Origin: Chloroflexota bacterium
Lineage (GTDB): Bacteria > Chloroflexota > Anaerolineae > Promineifilales > Promineifilaceae
Direction: 5' to 3'
NCBI GenBank assembly: GCA_020628815.1
Contig: JAHDEN010000041.1
Coordinates: 1-39,152 of the forward strand
DNA: 39,152 nucleotides
Shown one piece after another: positions 17,243 through 25,949 of the stretch. Position numbers and translations under genes: made by a program. Positions within the stretch are counted from its first letter, which is position 1. Every line of letters begins with the position of its first letter. A model generated the notes under the pieces. The model saw only the letters and a program-made list of their open reading frames with translations, had not been told where the DNA came from and made no database searches.

Positions 17243-19645
17243 ATGACAAGCAGCTTTAGATTTGAAAATTGGCCAACAGAACACCGCGTAATTACGCAGC
17301 ACTTTGGCTCAAATCCACGCTATTACAGCCAGTTCGGCTTGCCCGGGCATGAGGGAGTAGATATTCGCGCGCCAAGCGGGAGTAAAATTTTTTGTGTTGC
17401 ACCCGGCCGAGTGTATAACGTACACAGGAGCCCTACCGGTCATAACTACGGAATCCACGTTCGCGTTCAGCATCAAGATGGCTTTCAAACAATCTATGCA
17501 CATTTAGAAGAAATTTTTGTCAATCAAGGGGAAACGGTTGCGGCAGGGGCTGTGCTGGGGCTGGCAGACAATACAGGGAATAGCTTTGGCTCTCATTTAC
17601 ACTTTAGCCTAAAAAAGAAGGGGCACCGGTACAAGAATTGGCCGCATAACTTTATCGACCCTACGCCATACTTGCTTCCACTACTCAGTTGGGCTCCCCC
17701 GACCGGCCCCCACGTGGAAGGGTGGATGAATGGGAATTCGCTGCGGATCGTTGGCCGTTTAGGGCAAGTCGGCCGGGACGATGCCTTTTTACACATTGGG
17801 CGCAATCGTCAGATCGCAGTTCCGGAAGGGACAATTGTGATCATGAGCGGCAAATTCTCTAACGAGTACCATTTGGTTAAAGTGGCCGAGGCCTCAATTG
17901 GGATCAATAAAACCGACTTGCCCAGTGAACCTGCTCCGCCCCCCAGCGCCACGGTGGCAACCGTTTACGGTTGGACGTGGTCCAGTTATTTAAACTTGAA
18001 TTTCAAGGGGGACCAAGGAATCGTGAATACCCCCTATGGGATCCATTTACGGGAAAAGCCAAACCGAACCAGTAAAAATTTAGGCGTGGTGCGTCGCGGC
18101 AGTACGGTGCAAGTTTTGGGTGAAAAATCTGAGGGGTATTTGCGTGTGCAAGTGCGCCGAGCCGATTTTGTAGGTCCGGTTAATTTGCCCGGCACACCAT
18201 CTGCCCCAGAAACAACGAAGCCGGTTGAACCGGCGAAGCAGTTGCCTGAAGGTGTTTATTTGGGCTGGATAATTACTCAGTTTTTGCGCAAAAATGGGAC
18301 ACACGCCCGTCTGCCCCATAGAAGTGTGACGTTGCGCAGTTCGCCTGGCCCTGCAGGAAAATATATTGGAACGGTGCGTGGCGACACAACAGTTGCGTTG
18401 GCCGGTATTGAAGATGCTGGGTTTACACCGGTTTTAGTCAATACAGACTCGTTTTTACGACGTGCCGAGCCAACCCCTGTTGCGAAAAGCCCGGTTCCAT
18501 TTTCGCCCGAAGAGGTGCAAGATAACTACGAAGAGACTGATGGGGAGCTGGTTTTAGACCGGCCGTTTGACCAATCACGCTCTGGCTGGGTGTTGACCAG
18601 CGAGATCCATATTAATGGCAACATGGCGCACGCTGATCACAACGGACTAAACCTGCGAACAGATCCGCGTCGTGATGGTGAGATTATCGGATTCATTCCG
18701 CCTAAAACACCGATGCTTGTGACGGACAAAGGGCAAGGCGAGTTTTCACCGGTTCGATTAGAAGCGATGCTGATGCAGCCCCCTATTCAAAACTTGGGAG
18801 AGGTTGAGATGATCAGCCCTGATCCGCCGGTGGTGAGCCGTGCTCGCATCGGGTTACATGCTTCGGCCGATCCCCATATCACTGAAGAAGAGCATCGTGA
18901 GTTTAAACAAATGCGCCCGGGTATCATCAAAGTTCTATCGTTCCATTCGGCCGCTGATATCGCTCGTTTGGCTCGCGAACATCAAAAAGCGACATTTGTC
19001 CTGCGAGCATTTCTCGATTTTGGGGATCGCCGTATTACACCGGAACAGTTTTTAAGCGATACGCTGCCTGATGTTCGGCGCGGGCTTAATCAGCTGCGTG
19101 GGCGTGATGTGGTTGTAGAGCTACACAATGAACCGAACTTAAGCTCTGAGGGGCTGGGTAGCAGCTGGCGCAATGGGAGTGAGTTTGGAAAATGGTGGCT
19201 TGAGCTGCTTGCTTTGTATCGTCGTGAACTTCCGGCCGCTAAATTTATTTACCCCGGTCTTTCTCCTGGGCACAGCGTAACTGGGCAGAAAGTGGATCAT
19301 ATCCAATTTATTGAAGCCAGCCGTGATGCGGTTGAAGCTGCTGATGGGTTGGGGATTCATTTATACTGGTCAAACGTTTACCCGATGTCTAACGCTCTTG
19401 AAGTGTTGGATGATTATCAAATCAGGTTCCGCAATCGGCCGATATGGATTACCGAAGCGAGCCATAATAAGTCGGGCTTAAAAGCCAGCGAAAAAGCAAA
19501 GCAATATTTAGAATTCTGGAACAAACTACAAGACCGGCCGATGATAGAAGGAGTTACTTTTTTTGTAGCTTCTGCCAGCAACCCAACGTTTGGAGAGGAA
19601 GTTTGGGTTGGACGCGGAATCGGCCGATTAATCGGTTTTCGTTAA
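17243..19645 (+). CDS. M23 peptidase, SH3-type repeats and GH-A-like hydrolase fusion
   Basis: This 800-residue protein joins three modules. Residues about 10-145 are an M23/LytM zinc endopeptidase with H36, D40 (GHEGVDI), H87 and the HLH pair at 118-120, all intact. Residues about 240-510 hold three bacterial SH3-like wall-binding units, each with an L-R-x-x-P or similar core (IHLREKPN, VTLRSSPG, LNLRTDPR). Residues about 535-800 resemble a clan GH-A TIM barrel, with acid/base candidate E630 in VELHNEPNL and nucleophile candidate E738 in WITEAS. The combination suggests peptidoglycan or exopolysaccharide remodelling. Oddly, no signal peptide or membrane span is present, and a TGA stop directly precedes the ATG, so no longer N-terminus exists. 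No good ribosome site is seen. Confidence 0.85.
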   Translation: MTSSFRFENWPTEHRVITQHFGSNPRYYSQFGLPGHEGVDIRAPSGSKIFCVAPGRVYNVHRSPTGHNYGIHVRVQHQDGFQTIYAHLEEIFVNQGETVAAGAVLGLADNTGNSFGSHLHFSLKKKGHRYKNWPHNFIDPTPYLLPLLSWAPPTGPHVEGWMNGNSLRIVGRLGQVGRDDAFLHIGRNRQIAVPEGTIVIMSGKFSNEYHLVKVAEASIGINKTDLPSEPAPPPSATVATVYGWTWSSYLNLNFKGDQGIVNTPYGIHLREKPNRTSKNLGVVRRGSTVQVLGEKSEGYLRVQVRRADFVGPVNLPGTPSAPETTKPVEPAKQLPEGVYLGWIITQFLRKNGTHARLPHRSVTLRSSPGPAGKYIGTVRGDTTVALAGIEDAGFTPVLVNTDSFLRRAEPTPVAKSPVPFSPEEVQDNYEETDGELVLDRPFDQSRSGWVLTSEIHINGNMAHADHNGLNLRTDPRRDGEIIGFIPPKTPMLVTDKGQGEFSPVRLEAMLMQPPIQNLGEVEMISPDPPVVSRARIGLHASADPHITEEEHREFKQMRPGIIKVLSFHSAADIARLAREHQKATFVLRAFLDFGDRRITPEQFLSDTLPDVRRGLNQLRGRDVVVELHNEPNLSSEGLGSSWRNGSEFGKWWLELLALYRRELPAAKFIYPGLSPGHSVTGQKVDHIQFIEASRDAVEAADGLGIHLYWSNVYPMSNALEVLDDYQIRFRNRPIWITEASHNKSGLKASEKAKQYLEFWNKLQDRPMIEGVTFFVASASNPTFGEEVWVGRGIGRLIGFR

Positions 19646-20066
19646 CAATGCGGTGCAGGGGAATGACTGTAGGGTAGTAAAATTTGCCTGATAGTTAATC
19701 GGTCCCAAAGTATCTGTTTTCTCGATAGAAGAGTGTTTTTCGAGAGAATTTCCGTAAGATACAAGTGTTAAATTCTTTACACATTACCTGACATCTAAGC
19801 TTCACACCAAGGATGTAGAGACTAATAGCAACGACCTCCCTATAGACAGCATCGGAGCAGGAAACGTAAGTTATGTGGCTTACGTTTTTCTGCGTTTACC
19901 CCACGCTTTACTCCTATTGTTTTGGGAGGGAGTCCTTGGGATGGTACAATCAAAATCTGTATTAACAGTTTTTCTCAAAAAATTTCTTATTAGGGAACTC
20001 AAGTTAGGCGATTAAAACTTCTCAGCTGTACCCAAAAGAAGCGCGTAACTCCAGTTAGGTAATTCT
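19646..20066. other. Intergenic region with hairpins and a terminator
   Basis: No gene is recognised. A stem TATCT/AGATA plus TTCTCGA/TCGAGAGAA spans 19711-19761, and GTGT/ACAC lies beyond it. A strong hairpin GCAG-AAACGTAAG with CTTACGTTT-CTGC (19857-19893), with five internal Ts, looks like a terminator 211 bases after the upstream gene. The stretch between could be a 3' untranslated region or a small RNA. The remaining bases up to 20066 show only a weak ribosome site (AGG) for the next gene. Confidence 0.4.
19857..19893 (+). terminator. Probable intrinsic terminator
   Basis: AAACGTAAG (19862-19870) pairs perfectly with CTTACGTTT (19879-19887) around an 8-base loop. The 3' arm runs into TTTTTCTGC, and outer bases GCAG/CTGC extend the stem. 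Confidence 0.6.
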
Positions 20067-21230
20067 ATGTCTTCAAAAATTCTTGTCATAGATGATCATA
20101 AAGAGACGCTAGAGCTTATTACCCTTGTTTTGCAAAAACAGGGGTTTCGAGTGAAAAACGCACACTCGGGTCAAGAAGGGCTTGCGATTGCAAACCAGTT
20201 CATTCCAGACCTTATTCTGTTGGATGTGATGATGCCGGATATGGACGGGTTTACCGTTTGCCGTACTGTGCGCCAGACAGAAACAATTAGCGAAACGCCG
20301 ATTATTCTGCTGACAGCTAAATCGCAGCCCAATGAAAAATGGGAAGGGTTTGAAGCCGGGGCGACCGATTACTTAATTAAGCCTACAAATGCTGAAGAGC
20401 TAAATCGGCGAGTTAGTGCGATTTTATCTAATAAGAAAAAGAATGAGAGCCCCGCAAAACCGGCCGGTGGTGGAGCCACCGTCATGACCATGTCACCGTT
20501 TGCACGTAGCCAAATGACGGTGTTTTTGGGAGCTTGTGGTGGATGCGGTACAACAACGACCGCCATCAATACCGCCTTTGCGCACGCTATAAACGAGCAA
20601 ACCCTTCTGGCAGATTTAGACATGGTACAAGGTCATGTTGCCATGTACTTAAATCAAAAAATCTCAGGCAGCATAAATTCGTTGGCCGAAGGGATCCCTA
20701 TGAATGTGGGGGGACAGCTATCTAATAACGTTACCCGTGTGTCACCCAATTTGTCTGTCTTGCTTGCCAAGCCAAACTTTGATTCACAAATGGCGGTGAT
20801 GGGTGAAAAACATCTTCCGAATCTTGTAGAAGCGATGCATTCGAGAGGGGAGTCAACGATCATTGACGGCGGGAGTGGTATCCACGATGGGAATCGGTCT
20901 GTGATTGAGAGAGCTGATCAGATCGTGCTTTGTGTACGGCCGGACCGTGTTTCGCTCGCCAGCGCGCGTGAATTGGTGCCTGCGATAAACGCCACGATGC
21001 TGCCTACCTGCTTATTACATATTGTGATTGTTTCAATTGGCCCCAGCGCTAAGTTGCCTAAAGATAAAATTGAAGGATATTTGGGCGCAAATATTACCGC
21101 CACACTCCAAATTCCATTGGCTACTTTGGCAAAATCAGCTAACAATGGTCGCCCCATCATTTTGACAGAACCAGATGGGGAGACAACCAAACAATTTCGC
21201 AGCCTGGCAGAGACGGTTGCGAAACTTTAG
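20067..21230 (+). CDS. Receiver domain fused to a TadZ/CpaE-like ATPase with degenerate P-loop
   Basis: Residues 1-120 form a CheY-like receiver with D9/D10, phospho-acceptor D53 (LLDVMMPDMDG), T82 and K104. After a Lys/Pro/Gly linker, residues about 148-387 resemble the MinD/ParA-type ATPase of CpaE/TadZ pilus-localisation proteins. The deviant Walker A, usually KGGVGKTT, here reads CGGCGTTTT (about 156-164), so both lysines are missing; the following DLD (LLADLDMVQG) is kept. Such proteins position Flp/Tad secretion machinery at the membrane. Loss of the lysines suggests altered or no ATP hydrolysis, as reported for some TadZ proteins. No pilus genes lie in the window. Start at ATG 20067, with AGG seven bases upstream. 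Confidence 0.85.
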   Translation: MSSKILVIDDHKETLELITLVLQKQGFRVKNAHSGQEGLAIANQFIPDLILLDVMMPDMDGFTVCRTVRQTETISETPIILLTAKSQPNEKWEGFEAGATDYLIKPTNAEELNRRVSAILSNKKKNESPAKPAGGGATVMTMSPFARSQMTVFLGACGGCGTTTTAINTAFAHAINEQTLLADLDMVQGHVAMYLNQKISGSINSLAEGIPMNVGGQLSNNVTRVSPNLSVLLAKPNFDSQMAVMGEKHLPNLVEAMHSRGESTIIDGGSGIHDGNRSVIERADQIVLCVRPDRVSLASARELVPAINATMLPTCLLHIVIVSIGPSAKLPKDKIEGYLGANITATLQIPLATLAKSANNGRPIILTEPDGETTKQFRSLAETVAKL

Positions 21231-21302
21231 CCGTCAATAACAAACGTAAATAGTAAATACATCAGACAGGGTCATTTAGACCGGCTCTATTTTAGGCTTG
21301 CT

Positions 21303-22076
21303 TTGAATAATCAATATGATGCTGACATTCTAAAGGCTGCAACGCTTTTGCAACAAAGCACAAGCGCCGTTGCTCTAACCGGTGCAGGCTTAAGCACCCC
21401 CTCTGGGATACCGGACTTCCGTTCGCCAGATTCCGGATTATGGGAAAAACATAACCCATTGGTTGTCGCCACCATCTCGGCCTTCCAGCGCAAACCTGAA
21501 GATTTTTATGATTGGATTCGGCCGCTGGTTAAAATAACGGCCGATGCAAAGCCCAATCCCGCCCACACCGCTTTGGTAACTTTAGAAAAGATGGGGCACT
21601 TAAGCGCCGTCATCACCCAAAACATTGACGGTTTGCACACAAAAGCGGGGTCAAACACTGTTTATGAAGTACACGGCCATTCACGCGAGGTTGAGTGTTT
21701 GTCCTGCGGTCGTGTGGATCCGGCCGACCGATTTATGGCAGCTTTGGTAGATACAGGTGCTCTCCCCAGATGCGTGGCGTGCCAGTCTGTTGTAAAACCT
21801 AAAGTGATTTTGTTTGGCGAACTGCTCCCCTTCGAGATCATGCAAAATGCTCAAGCAGCCACAGAACAGGCTGATGTGATGATTGTAGCTGGTTCATCGC
21901 TTGAAGTTGCCCCGGTGAGCGAACTACCGTGGATTGCAAAACGGAATCAAACGAAACTTATTGTCATTAATTACGATCCCACTCCGGCCGATTCTTTTGC
22001 AGATGTTATTATTCGAGATGATGTTGCTAAAGTTATCCCTGCAATTGTGTCAAAGATAACCGCGTTTCGAAAATAA
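21303..22076 (+). CDS. cobB: Sir2-family NAD-dependent protein deacylase
   Basis: This 257-residue sirtuin removes acyl groups from lysine using NAD. Motifs in order are GAGLSTPSGIPDFR (27-40), TQNIDGLH (105-112), the catalytic histidine in YEVHGH (about H124), the zinc cysteines C132/C135 and C157/C160, and GSSLEVAPV. The start is taken as TTG at 21303-21305, because no in-frame ATG lies before the Rossmann motif; AGG precedes it by 6 bases. The gene name is by family only. It is 72 bases downstream of the receiver-TadZ gene and 70 before the histidine kinase, so it may be co-transcribed with both. Confidence 0.93.
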   Translation: MNNQYDADILKAATLLQQSTSAVALTGAGLSTPSGIPDFRSPDSGLWEKHNPLVVATISAFQRKPEDFYDWIRPLVKITADAKPNPAHTALVTLEKMGHLSAVITQNIDGLHTKAGSNTVYEVHGHSREVECLSCGRVDPADRFMAALVDTGALPRCVACQSVVKPKVILFGELLPFEIMQNAQAATEQADVMIVAGSSLEVAPVSELPWIAKRNQTKLIVINYDPTPADSFADVIIRDDVAKVIPAIVSKITAFRK

Positions 22077-22146
22077 CTGGAAGCGGTGATTTATAAACAG
22101 TAACTTGATATTCCACAGCTCAATTTCTAAGGCTTGATCAAACCCC

Positions 22147-23376
22147 ATGACCAAACAATCTAAGTCTAGTATTTACGATACCATCCAGATTTTGCCAGGG
22201 CTAAAGCCCCAGCATTTACAACGGCTGTTGTTGGTGAGCCGGTCGTTGGGCTCTACTTTAAATTTGAGCGAAATCTTGAAGATGGTGTTGGCCGCGGCCG
22301 CTGATTTAACAGAGTCGGAAGGGGCATCGATTATGCTTTTGGAGCCAAATGGAACGGAGCTCCGCTTTGTGGCATCCAGCAATTACTCTCCCGGGTTATA
22401 CGATGTGCTGGTTCCGCTAGAAGGGAGTTTGGCGGGTTGGGTTGTTAGTCAAAATCGGCCGGTGATTATTGATGACGCTCCTAATGATGAGCGACACTAT
22501 CGAGAAGCTGGTGAGAATTTGGGCGTTCACGTACAAACCTTAGTGGCTGTCCCTCTGCGTGACCGAGGGAATGTGATTGGGGTACTGGAAGCTTATAACA
22601 AGAAAAACAATCGGGTTTATTTACCGTATGATCAAGCGGTTAGCCAAGCCTTAGCCTCCCAAGCAGCTCTATCTATTACAAATTCAAGGTTGTTTACCCA
22701 GTCTGATGCAATATCTGAAACGATGCACGAGCTAAAAACCCCGCTGATGGCGATGACGGCTGCGACTGAAATGCTTGAGCTGGAAGGGCTGTCTGACGAG
22801 CAGCGGAGTCAATTGCTGACTACGCTTAAACGGGAGACACGCCGTTTAACACGCATGACTCAAGATTTCTTGACCTTGTCCCGTATTGAATCTGGCCGCT
22901 ATCCGCTTGATTTGGTTGAGCTTTATCCGCTTGAACTGGTGCAGGCGGCCGTAGACACACTTGAGGCTCAGGCTGAACAAGCGGGTGTGACGATGACCCT
23001 CATCTCTGAAGCTGAAAAGGGGTCACCGATTATGGGTGATATCGGCCGTTTGCAGCAGGTATTGATCAATTTAATTAGCAATGCGATTAAGTTTAACAAG
23101 CCAAATGGGAAAGTGGCTGTGAAAGTGGAGTCACGTAGAAACGAAGTCTGGATATCTGTGATGGACACCGGCCGGGGGATTGCGCCAGAGGATATGGAGC
23201 ATTTGTTTGAACGATTTTACCGGGTATCGCACCCAAACGAAGTGACCGAAGGGACGGGGTTAGGGCTTTCGATTGTCAAAAAGCTGGTGGAAGCACATGA
23301 CGGCCGTTTAGAAATTGAGAGCCAACTGGGTAAGGGATCTGCCTTCCACTGCATCTTTCCATTGATTAACCAGTAA
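22147..23376 (+). CDS. GAF-domain sensor histidine kinase
   Basis: This 409-residue soluble kinase has a GAF sensor domain at about 30-185 (SIMLLEPNGTELRFVASS, GWVVSQNRPVIIDD, LVAVPLRDRGNVIGVLEAYN). A HisKA dimerisation helix follows, with phospho-accepting H194 in ETMHELKTPL. The HATPase domain has the N box LINLISNAIKFN, G1 VMDTGRGI, F box FERFYR and G2 GTGLGLSIVK. No membrane span is seen, so it senses a cytoplasmic signal. Its cognate regulator is unknown; the receiver-TadZ protein two genes upstream is the nearest candidate. The ATG at 22147 lacks a good Shine-Dalgarno. Confidence 0.93.
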   Translation: MTKQSKSSIYDTIQILPGLKPQHLQRLLLVSRSLGSTLNLSEILKMVLAAAADLTESEGASIMLLEPNGTELRFVASSNYSPGLYDVLVPLEGSLAGWVVSQNRPVIIDDAPNDERHYREAGENLGVHVQTLVAVPLRDRGNVIGVLEAYNKKNNRVYLPYDQAVSQALASQAALSITNSRLFTQSDAISETMHELKTPLMAMTAATEMLELEGLSDEQRSQLLTTLKRETRRLTRMTQDFLTLSRIESGRYPLDLVELYPLELVQAAVDTLEAQAEQAGVTMTLISEAEKGSPIMGDIGRLQQVLINLISNAIKFNKPNGKVAVKVESRRNEVWISVMDTGRGIAPEDMEHLFERFYRVSHPNEVTEGTGLGLSIVKKLVEAHDGRLEIESQLGKGSAFHCIFPLINQ

Positions 23377-23486
23377 AATTTAGACACAATGGTTCTGGTT
23401 ATAAATTTATAAAAACTACCCTGAGCAATTGTCTTTCAAGTAAAATTAAATGGTTATTTGGGGGAAATCGCTTTTAAAGAAACGTT

Positions 23487-24413
23487 ATGAAAAAAGTTAA
23501 AGTATTAATTATCGGGTCCGGTCCAGCAGGATTGACCGCGGCTATGTATACTGGCCGGGCTATGCTCGAGCCTGTTGTTATTGTGGGTGACCAGCTAGGT
23601 GGCCAGATTGCGATGTCTAGCGAAGTTGAAAACTATCCAGGCTTTGATGAGGTGGTTTCTGGTCAAGTGCTGATCGATCACATGGTTAAGCAGGCTGAGA
23701 AATTTGGTGCGCAGCTGGTCTATGATCACGTAAAAAGCGTCGATACTTCAAACGGAACACCGTTTACCGTAGAAACCTATAAAGAAACCTACGAAGTAGA
23801 TGTACTGATCGTTACTGTTGGTGCTTCTCCACGTAAGTTGGGTATACCGGGAGAAGAAAAGTTCTGGGGACGGGGTGTAAGCACCTGCGGGACCTGTGAC
23901 GGATTTTTCTATCGTGACCGGCCGGTGGTTGTGATTGGTGGTGGGGACAGCGCCTTGGAAGAGGGGTTGTTTTTAACCAAATTTGCCAGCACCGTGACCG
24001 TTGTTCATCGCCGTGACTCACTGCGCGCAGGCCCTGTTTTGCAGAAACGCGCCTTTGCAAATGAAAAAATATCGTTTGTGTGGGACACCGTAGCTGAAGA
24101 AGTTCTGGGTGATGAAGAAGTAACAGGCGTGCGCTTGAAAAACAAAAAATCGGGTGAAGTGTCTGAAATGGACACGGATGGATTCTTCTTGTTTATCGGC
24201 CATATTCCCAACAGTGAAATCTTTGAAGGGCAGATCGAAATGGATGAGGAAGGATATTTCATCACTGATAGCCTAATGCGTACCAATGTAGAAGGGGTAT
24301 TTGCGGCCGGTGAAATTCAAGACTCAGTCTATCGTCAAGTTGCGACTTCTGTAGGCCAAGGCACCGCAGCGGCTATGTCGGCCGAGCGCTGGCTGGCTGA
24401 GCACGAAGCATAA
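23487..24413 (+). CDS. trxB: Thioredoxin reductase
   Basis: This 308-residue flavoenzyme passes electrons from NADPH to thioredoxin. The FAD fold is VLIIGSGPAGLTAAMYTGRA, and the redox pair is C134-GT-C137 in STCGTCDGFFY (most family members have CATC or CAVC). The NADPH fold is VVVIGGGDSALEEG, and the C-terminal VFAAGEIQDSVYRQ closes the flavin site. The length is typical. Start at ATG 23487, with an A-rich upstream stretch but no clear ribosome site. It is followed by repeat-rich DNA shared with the convergent TPR gene. Confidence 0.94.
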   Translation: MKKVKVLIIGSGPAGLTAAMYTGRAMLEPVVIVGDQLGGQIAMSSEVENYPGFDEVVSGQVLIDHMVKQAEKFGAQLVYDHVKSVDTSNGTPFTVETYKETYEVDVLIVTVGASPRKLGIPGEEKFWGRGVSTCGTCDGFFYRDRPVVVIGGGDSALEEGLFLTKFASTVTVVHRRDSLRAGPVLQKRAFANEKISFVWDTVAEEVLGDEEVTGVRLKNKKSGEVSEMDTDGFFLFIGHIPNSEIFEGQIEMDEEGYFITDSLMRTNVEGVFAAGEIQDSVYRQVATSVGQGTAAAMSAERWLAEHEA

Positions 24414-24414
24414 G

Positions 24415-24500
24415 CGGTAATCGGTTCCCTTCGGGCCGGTAGTCGGTAGGTCGGTGGCTTGATTTCACTGATCTACCGATTACTGGTCACTGATTACTGA
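24415..24500. repeat. Short-unit imperfect repeat between trxB and the TPR gene
   Basis: Variants of GGTAATCGGT, GGTAGTCGGTAGGTCGGT and GATTACTGGTCACTGATTACTGA fill the convergent gap. Two arms, TCGGTAGGTC (24443-24452) and GATCTACCGA (24470-24479), form a hairpin with one mismatch. It may act as a shared terminator, though there is no T-run. Its structure matches other gene-end repeats in this window. Confidence 0.65.
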
Positions 24501-25769
24501 CTAACCGCCTGCATCAATTCGAGCCTTGCGACAATCTTCGAGCCCGATTTTCGCATTTTCTCCCCTAATTCCATCAGTTCCCATCTGATCAATCACAATA
24601 TTAAATAATTCTTCGGCCGTAAACTTTTCATCAGCTGGTGCAATAAAACACCAATCTGGATTTTCGCGGTAATAAGCAAACGCCAAGTAGTTGTAGTAAA
24701 GCGATGTTGAATCTGTTAGGGGATTTTCTTCTGTGCGATTGGCTTCATAGGCTTGGACGGCCGTTTCTAAACTGGGGATAGCGAAAACATAGTTGAAGTT
24801 TTTGAAATACGCGGCACCCAAATGGGCATGGGCTCGAACTAAGCTGTCATCTAAAGCGACCGCTTTTTCAAGCGTCGCCTCTGCTTCTGGGTATTGCCCC
24901 GCTAAAAAGTACATCCAGCCCAATGCGTCATGCAGACCGGCATTGTTGGGTGTTTCTTCGATTTGGTCACGCAGGGTCACAATGGCCCGTTGCCGATTAT
25001 CTGTATAAAAATAGCTGTATGCTACGGCTAAGGATGCGGCGAGATAGGCCGGTTCGATTTGACGAGCTGTTTCGTAGCTTTCGATGGCTCGATCGTAATA
25101 TCCTTGAGTTTCAAGGACAACCCCACGATAAAAATGGACAATCTCGTTATTAGAATCAAGCGCAATGGCGAGGTCGATTAGCTCATTGGCCCGATTAAAA
25201 TTGTCGCGGTCTTGCTGAATAAGTGCGCCAGCTTGCAAAGCATATGCTGGGGCCAAGTTTGGGTTTTTACCAATGGCCCGTTCGGCCGATTGAATCGCTC
25301 GTTCGTATTGGTTGAGCGCATCCTCTCGCTCACCAATTTCGGCCAGCCGCTCGCCATTTTGCAAATAGGCGGTTGCAACTGCCACCAGTACATCGGGGTC
25401 ATCAGGTGCGATGAGGCTAACCTGCTCCGCAATGTTAAGCGCTTCAACCGCATCCCCTTCAATCGTGAGCAAGTTGATCAGCTCGATGTAGTAATTGGAT
25501 GCGTCGGGATCAAGCTCAATCGCAAAGCGATACGCTTCAATCGCTTTTTCTGTATCGCCGTCACGGTTATATAGTTGGGCACTAAACGCAAAAGATTCGG
25601 CCGAACGTGTAGGTTCTGGAGTGACAGTTGGAATAATCACTTGCGCGATCTCTTCTGAATTGGTGACCATGACGCTTAGCCCTGCGCCGATTGCGACGAG
25701 CAGGATAATCATCAGGCAAGATGGTCCCCCCCGACGAGGGTAACGTGAAGGTGAACGATTAATAACCAT
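24501..25769 (-). CDS. Membrane-anchored tetratricopeptide-repeat protein
   Basis: This 422-residue protein has a short basic N-terminus (NRSPSRYPRRGG) and one membrane span at about 18-36. A Thr-Pro linker (IIPTVTPEPTRS) follows, and the rest of the chain is TPR units. Clear ones include AIEAYRFAIELDPD, ALNQYERAIQSAERAIGKNPN, AIESYETARQIEPAYLAA and AEATLEKAVALDDSLVRAHAHLG. The C-terminus ends with a Cys-containing segment (PDWCFIAPADE, GLEDCRKARI). The TPR part probably faces outside and mediates protein contacts. Start ATG at 25767-25769 with no strong ribosome site. It is divergent from trmH and has no informative partner. Confidence 0.85.
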   Translation of the reverse strand: MVINRSPSRYPRRGGPSCLMIILLVAIGAGLSVMVTNSEEIAQVIIPTVTPEPTRSAESFAFSAQLYNRDGDTEKAIEAYRFAIELDPDASNYYIELINLLTIEGDAVEALNIAEQVSLIAPDDPDVLVAVATAYLQNGERLAEIGEREDALNQYERAIQSAERAIGKNPNLAPAYALQAGALIQQDRDNFNRANELIDLAIALDSNNEIVHFYRGVVLETQGYYDRAIESYETARQIEPAYLAASLAVAYSYFYTDNRQRAIVTLRDQIEETPNNAGLHDALGWMYFLAGQYPEAEATLEKAVALDDSLVRAHAHLGAAYFKNFNYVFAIPSLETAVQAYEANRTEENPLTDSTSLYYNYLAFAYYRENPDWCFIAPADEKFTAEELFNIVIDQMGTDGIRGENAKIGLEDCRKARIDAGG

Positions 25770-25935
25770 AGGTTAAGTTTATCTCTATTTGTCCTTGAAA
25801 TTTAGCTGCACAATAAAAGCCACTCATATGATGCCTAAATTCCCTAAAATTGACATCAACATTAAACTTTTTTAATCTCATTTTACAAACTTTTCGGCCG
25901 CGTAAGTCAATTACTTCATGGTAGATCGCATCTGC

Positions 25936-25941
25936 TACAAT
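25936..25941 (+). promoter_or_regulatory. Minus-10-like element just before trmH
   Basis: TACAAT lies only 8 bases upstream of the trmH ATG. If used, transcription would begin at or one or two bases before the start codon, giving a leaderless or near-leaderless mRNA. No clear -35 hexamer is present, and the gene lacks a Shine-Dalgarno, which fits. Confidence 0.35.
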
Positions 25942-25949
25942 CAGATTAG

